DNA of 64,000 nt from CAVYXZ01 sp965223835 (lineage in GTDB: Bacteria > Chloroflexota > Anaerolineae > Aggregatilineales > Phototrophicaceae): the NCBI GenBank assembly GCA_965223835.1, contig CBDCXQ010000001.1:5208001-5272000 (forward strand). Reading direction: 5' to 3'. Made by a program: the position numbers and the translations under genes. A model generated the notes under the pieces. The model was not told where the DNA came from. It worked only from the letters and a program-made list of their open reading frames with translations, and searched no databases. Of this stretch, positions 63,101 through 64,000 are shown in pieces. Every line of letters begins with the position of its first letter. Within the stretch, counting starts at the first letter, position 1.

Positions 63101-64000
63101 GGGAACGCCTCATTCCCTACCTCCAGCAATTAGGTATCAATTTTAGAAGCGATCCGCCGGAAGTCACGCATGCGACGGCAGTAGGCGACCAGACGGCGGT
63201 GCGCCTGCGTGACCTGATGCAGGCTTACAGTGTGCTGGCAAGTAGCGGTCAGTATGTCCCGCTGCGCACCATTGCCTCAGTGGAGACCGCCAGTGGCGAT
63301 CCGGTCGAGTTGCCCGAAGCATTGTCACCATCAAGTCCGCAACAGGTCGTCACGCCGCAGATCGCCTTTCTGACACAGAATATTCTCAGCAATCAGTCGT
63401 TCTATGAAGATCGCTTCCAGTCGATGTTCATGTCCAGTTTCCCGGATCGGCTTGGGGTCAAAATGAATTTCCTGGATGATAACCGCGATATGTGGGCAAT
63501 CGGCTTTTCACGGAATGCTGTCGTGGGCGTCTGGATGGGGCGCATTGATGCCGAATCCACGATTGCCAACAGCCGCGATGCCGCCCTGCCTGTCTGGCGC
63601 GCCGTGATGGAAACAGTTCTGGCAGGCACCAATCCGATCCCCTACGACCGGCCCGGCGTAACGTTTATCCCCGAAGGTAGCCTGCGAACCGAGATCATTT
63701 GCCGCACGACCGGTGTCGCCAACAGTGCCAATTGTGCACAACAGGGATCCGAGATTTTTTCCACCAGCCATCCGCCGCAGGATGCCAGCCAAATGCCAGT
63801 TGTCCAGGCCGTCATTGATACCTGGACCCGCCTGCTGGTTTCCGATGCCTGCCGCACGAACACCACTCAGGCCGCCTTTGCGCGCTTTGTGCCGCGTGAT
63901 CCCGGCGCGATTGCGTGGCTTAACACCACCACCGGTCAGGGCGTGGCCCGCACGATGGGATTGCCGATTCCGGTGCAGGAAGTACCAACGACCGCCTGTC
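60121..64000 (+). CDS. Class A PBP homologue with both catalytic sites replaced (3' end outside window)
   Basis: Bitopic protein of more than 1293 aa. Residues 1-515 are cytoplasmic, acidic and low-complexity, with three YAxxQ(L/V)xEL-type repeats (about 218-287) and a small WWMMGVES...WYRYD domain (about 340-365). A transmembrane helix lies at 517-545, then a GT51-like domain (about 575-760) and a transpeptidase-like domain (about 830-1150). The catalytic residues are changed: GT51 Glu of EDxxF is Gln612 (AQDPRFF), the second Glu aligns with Thr669, SxxK is Ala912-x-x-Leu915 (PGATMLP), SxN is Asn980-Tyr-Ala, and KTG is Lys1114-Met-Asn. The frame is open and well kept, so it is a conserved-looking pseudoenzyme rather than a decayed gene. 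It is the fourth gene in the kinase/PP2C group. Confidence 0.85.
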   Translation, partial: MSDTQPNQSQTDDTPQLKGGWKKPETPGSWKIPQQQTETETGGWKKLPAFAPDLAEEPATEGEWHRPRPEDTIYDSDDQIEIGTTGTVTPVRPEDVLFPATTDEEETADAAVAPEDTPTDFTESLEASTGFSELVMQLMDQVNDEPKPDIMLEVLEEAVEEDTAEATEVADDSEELEFTGATDAARAALSQAALEEAADSIGDQSTEVHPEDYARRQLDELLTEADSPDEADTEPDTNAESYAQQRLAELLGDDEAQIPTVIDDSPPAATGEAADYARQQVDELAGSGESVSTVDPAEAELTARFAETQAKVRALRQQQRNGLITRDQLQEQLREHLILDNENQWWMMGVESDVWYRYDNALSDWVTDTPPVQLSAPAAPPTDTSNIDPSNVIEGSLPYLEDEPASPTEYTEDTAFSGEATQRFPFDSSQPLPRPAPINDFDATVVSPSAANLDEMRPSEAVTIPGLDYGATVVNPAVNVDDALQDVDAAPPNVDDLSQGTEAYAEAVERRQQSTRTRLFLLATLVVGGFFAVLALLLVVVVISYNNRANQFRDEVLALANYQAQFQTVRILDVNGDPLAELNNEASGGTRESIQSLNEVSPDAIYAIVGAQDPRFFETSGFDPGAILSAFVANVQGQQVLDADNLTITQQIAETFVIDASDNATPLDTFVVASEIAQAHSKEFILRLYLNEQSFGNQTFGIQAAADFYFEKEASELNLTEGSLLAAMLRDPSLDPVQSGVRDLAFGAADNVLRDLAVVGCLNFEHPAVPNGRYCKTSADILRANNNFSADITIQRAEMQTLPFRPRSGDGLYPHFVAFVRAQLAGAYGEERMFQDGFVVQTTLDPAIQEVAQDNLRAKLNEQATFGLQTGAVMVMNPQTGAVMAMVGSPDYDNLDLDGQTNQALTWHLPGATMLPLLYTAALEGFDFNANGQRDFNEYLTPATILFDLPPEFQNPNFQTTNSNNAFNGPVSLREALANNYAPAAVNVYDFVGRERLIPYLQQLGINFRSDPPEVTHATAVGDQTAVRLRDLMQAYSVLASSGQYVPLRTIASVETASGDPVELPEALSPSSPQQVVTPQIAFLTQNILSNQSFYEDRFQSMFMSSFPDRLGVKMNFLDDNRDMWAIGFSRNAVVGVWMGRIDAESTIANSRDAALPVWRAVMETVLAGTNPIPYDRPGVTFIPEGSLRTEIICRTTGVANSANCAQQGSEIFSTSHPPQDASQMPVVQAVIDTWTRLLVSDACRTNTTQAAFARFVPRDPGAIAWLNTTTGQGVARTMGLPIPVQEVPTTAC

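Noticed and set aside
60121..64000. Reading the right-end gene as an ordinary active PBP1
   Set aside because: Both domains are recognisable, but Glu, SxxK, SxN and KTG are all replaced in the direct translation.

Overview
This 64 kb window looks like chromosomal DNA of a Chloroflexota bacterium, probably Anaerolineae-like. That is an inference from the gene repertoire: a class D/E-type sortase, a VanW/PG-binding-4 protein, a MecA-N type penicillin-binding protein, a DUF6062 protein, many TIR, TPR and CRP genes, and a yceD-rpoD pair. Base composition is moderately GC-rich and fairly even. Genes are dense, run on both strands, and most stand alone or in pairs. I saw no rRNA, tRNA, CRISPR array, prophage or plasmid replication gene.

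Layout. 1-8.8 kb: the end of an oligopeptide ABC transporter ATPase; a minus-strand run SDR - QueA-like - ECF41-type sigma factor - methionine aminopeptidase; a sortase, a CRP/FNR regulator and a 7Fe-type ferredoxin; a DinB protein and a lone phage-tail-tube-like protein. 9-17 kb: envelope genes (an intact PBP2-like lipoprotein, a GT4 glycosyltransferase, YceI, glutaminyl cyclase, VanW) and an alpha/beta hydrolase. 17.2-18.4 kb: a decayed IS110 element beside rpoD. 18.4-23.5 kb: rpoD with a clear terminator, yceD with a consensus sigma-70 promoter, mutY, a GNAT acetyltransferase and an RNA methyltransferase with an apparently leaderless promoter. 23.5-28.9 kb: a secreted TPR protein, a YvlD-like membrane protein, an intact IS4-family element with 16-bp perfect ends, and a cytochrome P450. 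29-41 kb: small membrane proteins, a nucleotidyltransferase, a two-domain thioredoxin, a USP-DUF389 protein, a PAS-GAF histidine kinase, MscL, RDD, an MDR oxidoreductase, DUF6062 and two acyltransferases. 41-53.7 kb: a TIR protein overlapping a methyltransferase, an RraA homologue, a phosphotriesterase-like hydrolase, a Flp-pilin-like protein, a Mut7-C protein, a TetR-glycosyltransferase operon with visible promoter and operators, a solute-binding protein and a NUDIX hydrolase.

53.8-64 kb is the most unusual part. It holds a membrane-spanning TIR protein with outside thrombospondin-3 calcium repeats and an FGE/C-type-lectin-fold domain, and a MOSC/NifU-N pair. It also holds a divergent protein-kinase-like gene facing a PP2C phosphatase, a MerB-fold protein overlapping that phosphatase, and a very large bitopic class A PBP homologue that runs off the window. 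In that PBP homologue every catalytic motif I could locate is replaced, in both the glycosyltransferase and the transpeptidase domain, while the reading frame stays open. I read this group as a possible phospho-regulated cell-wall sensor or scaffold module; that function is inference, while the residue replacements are seen directly.
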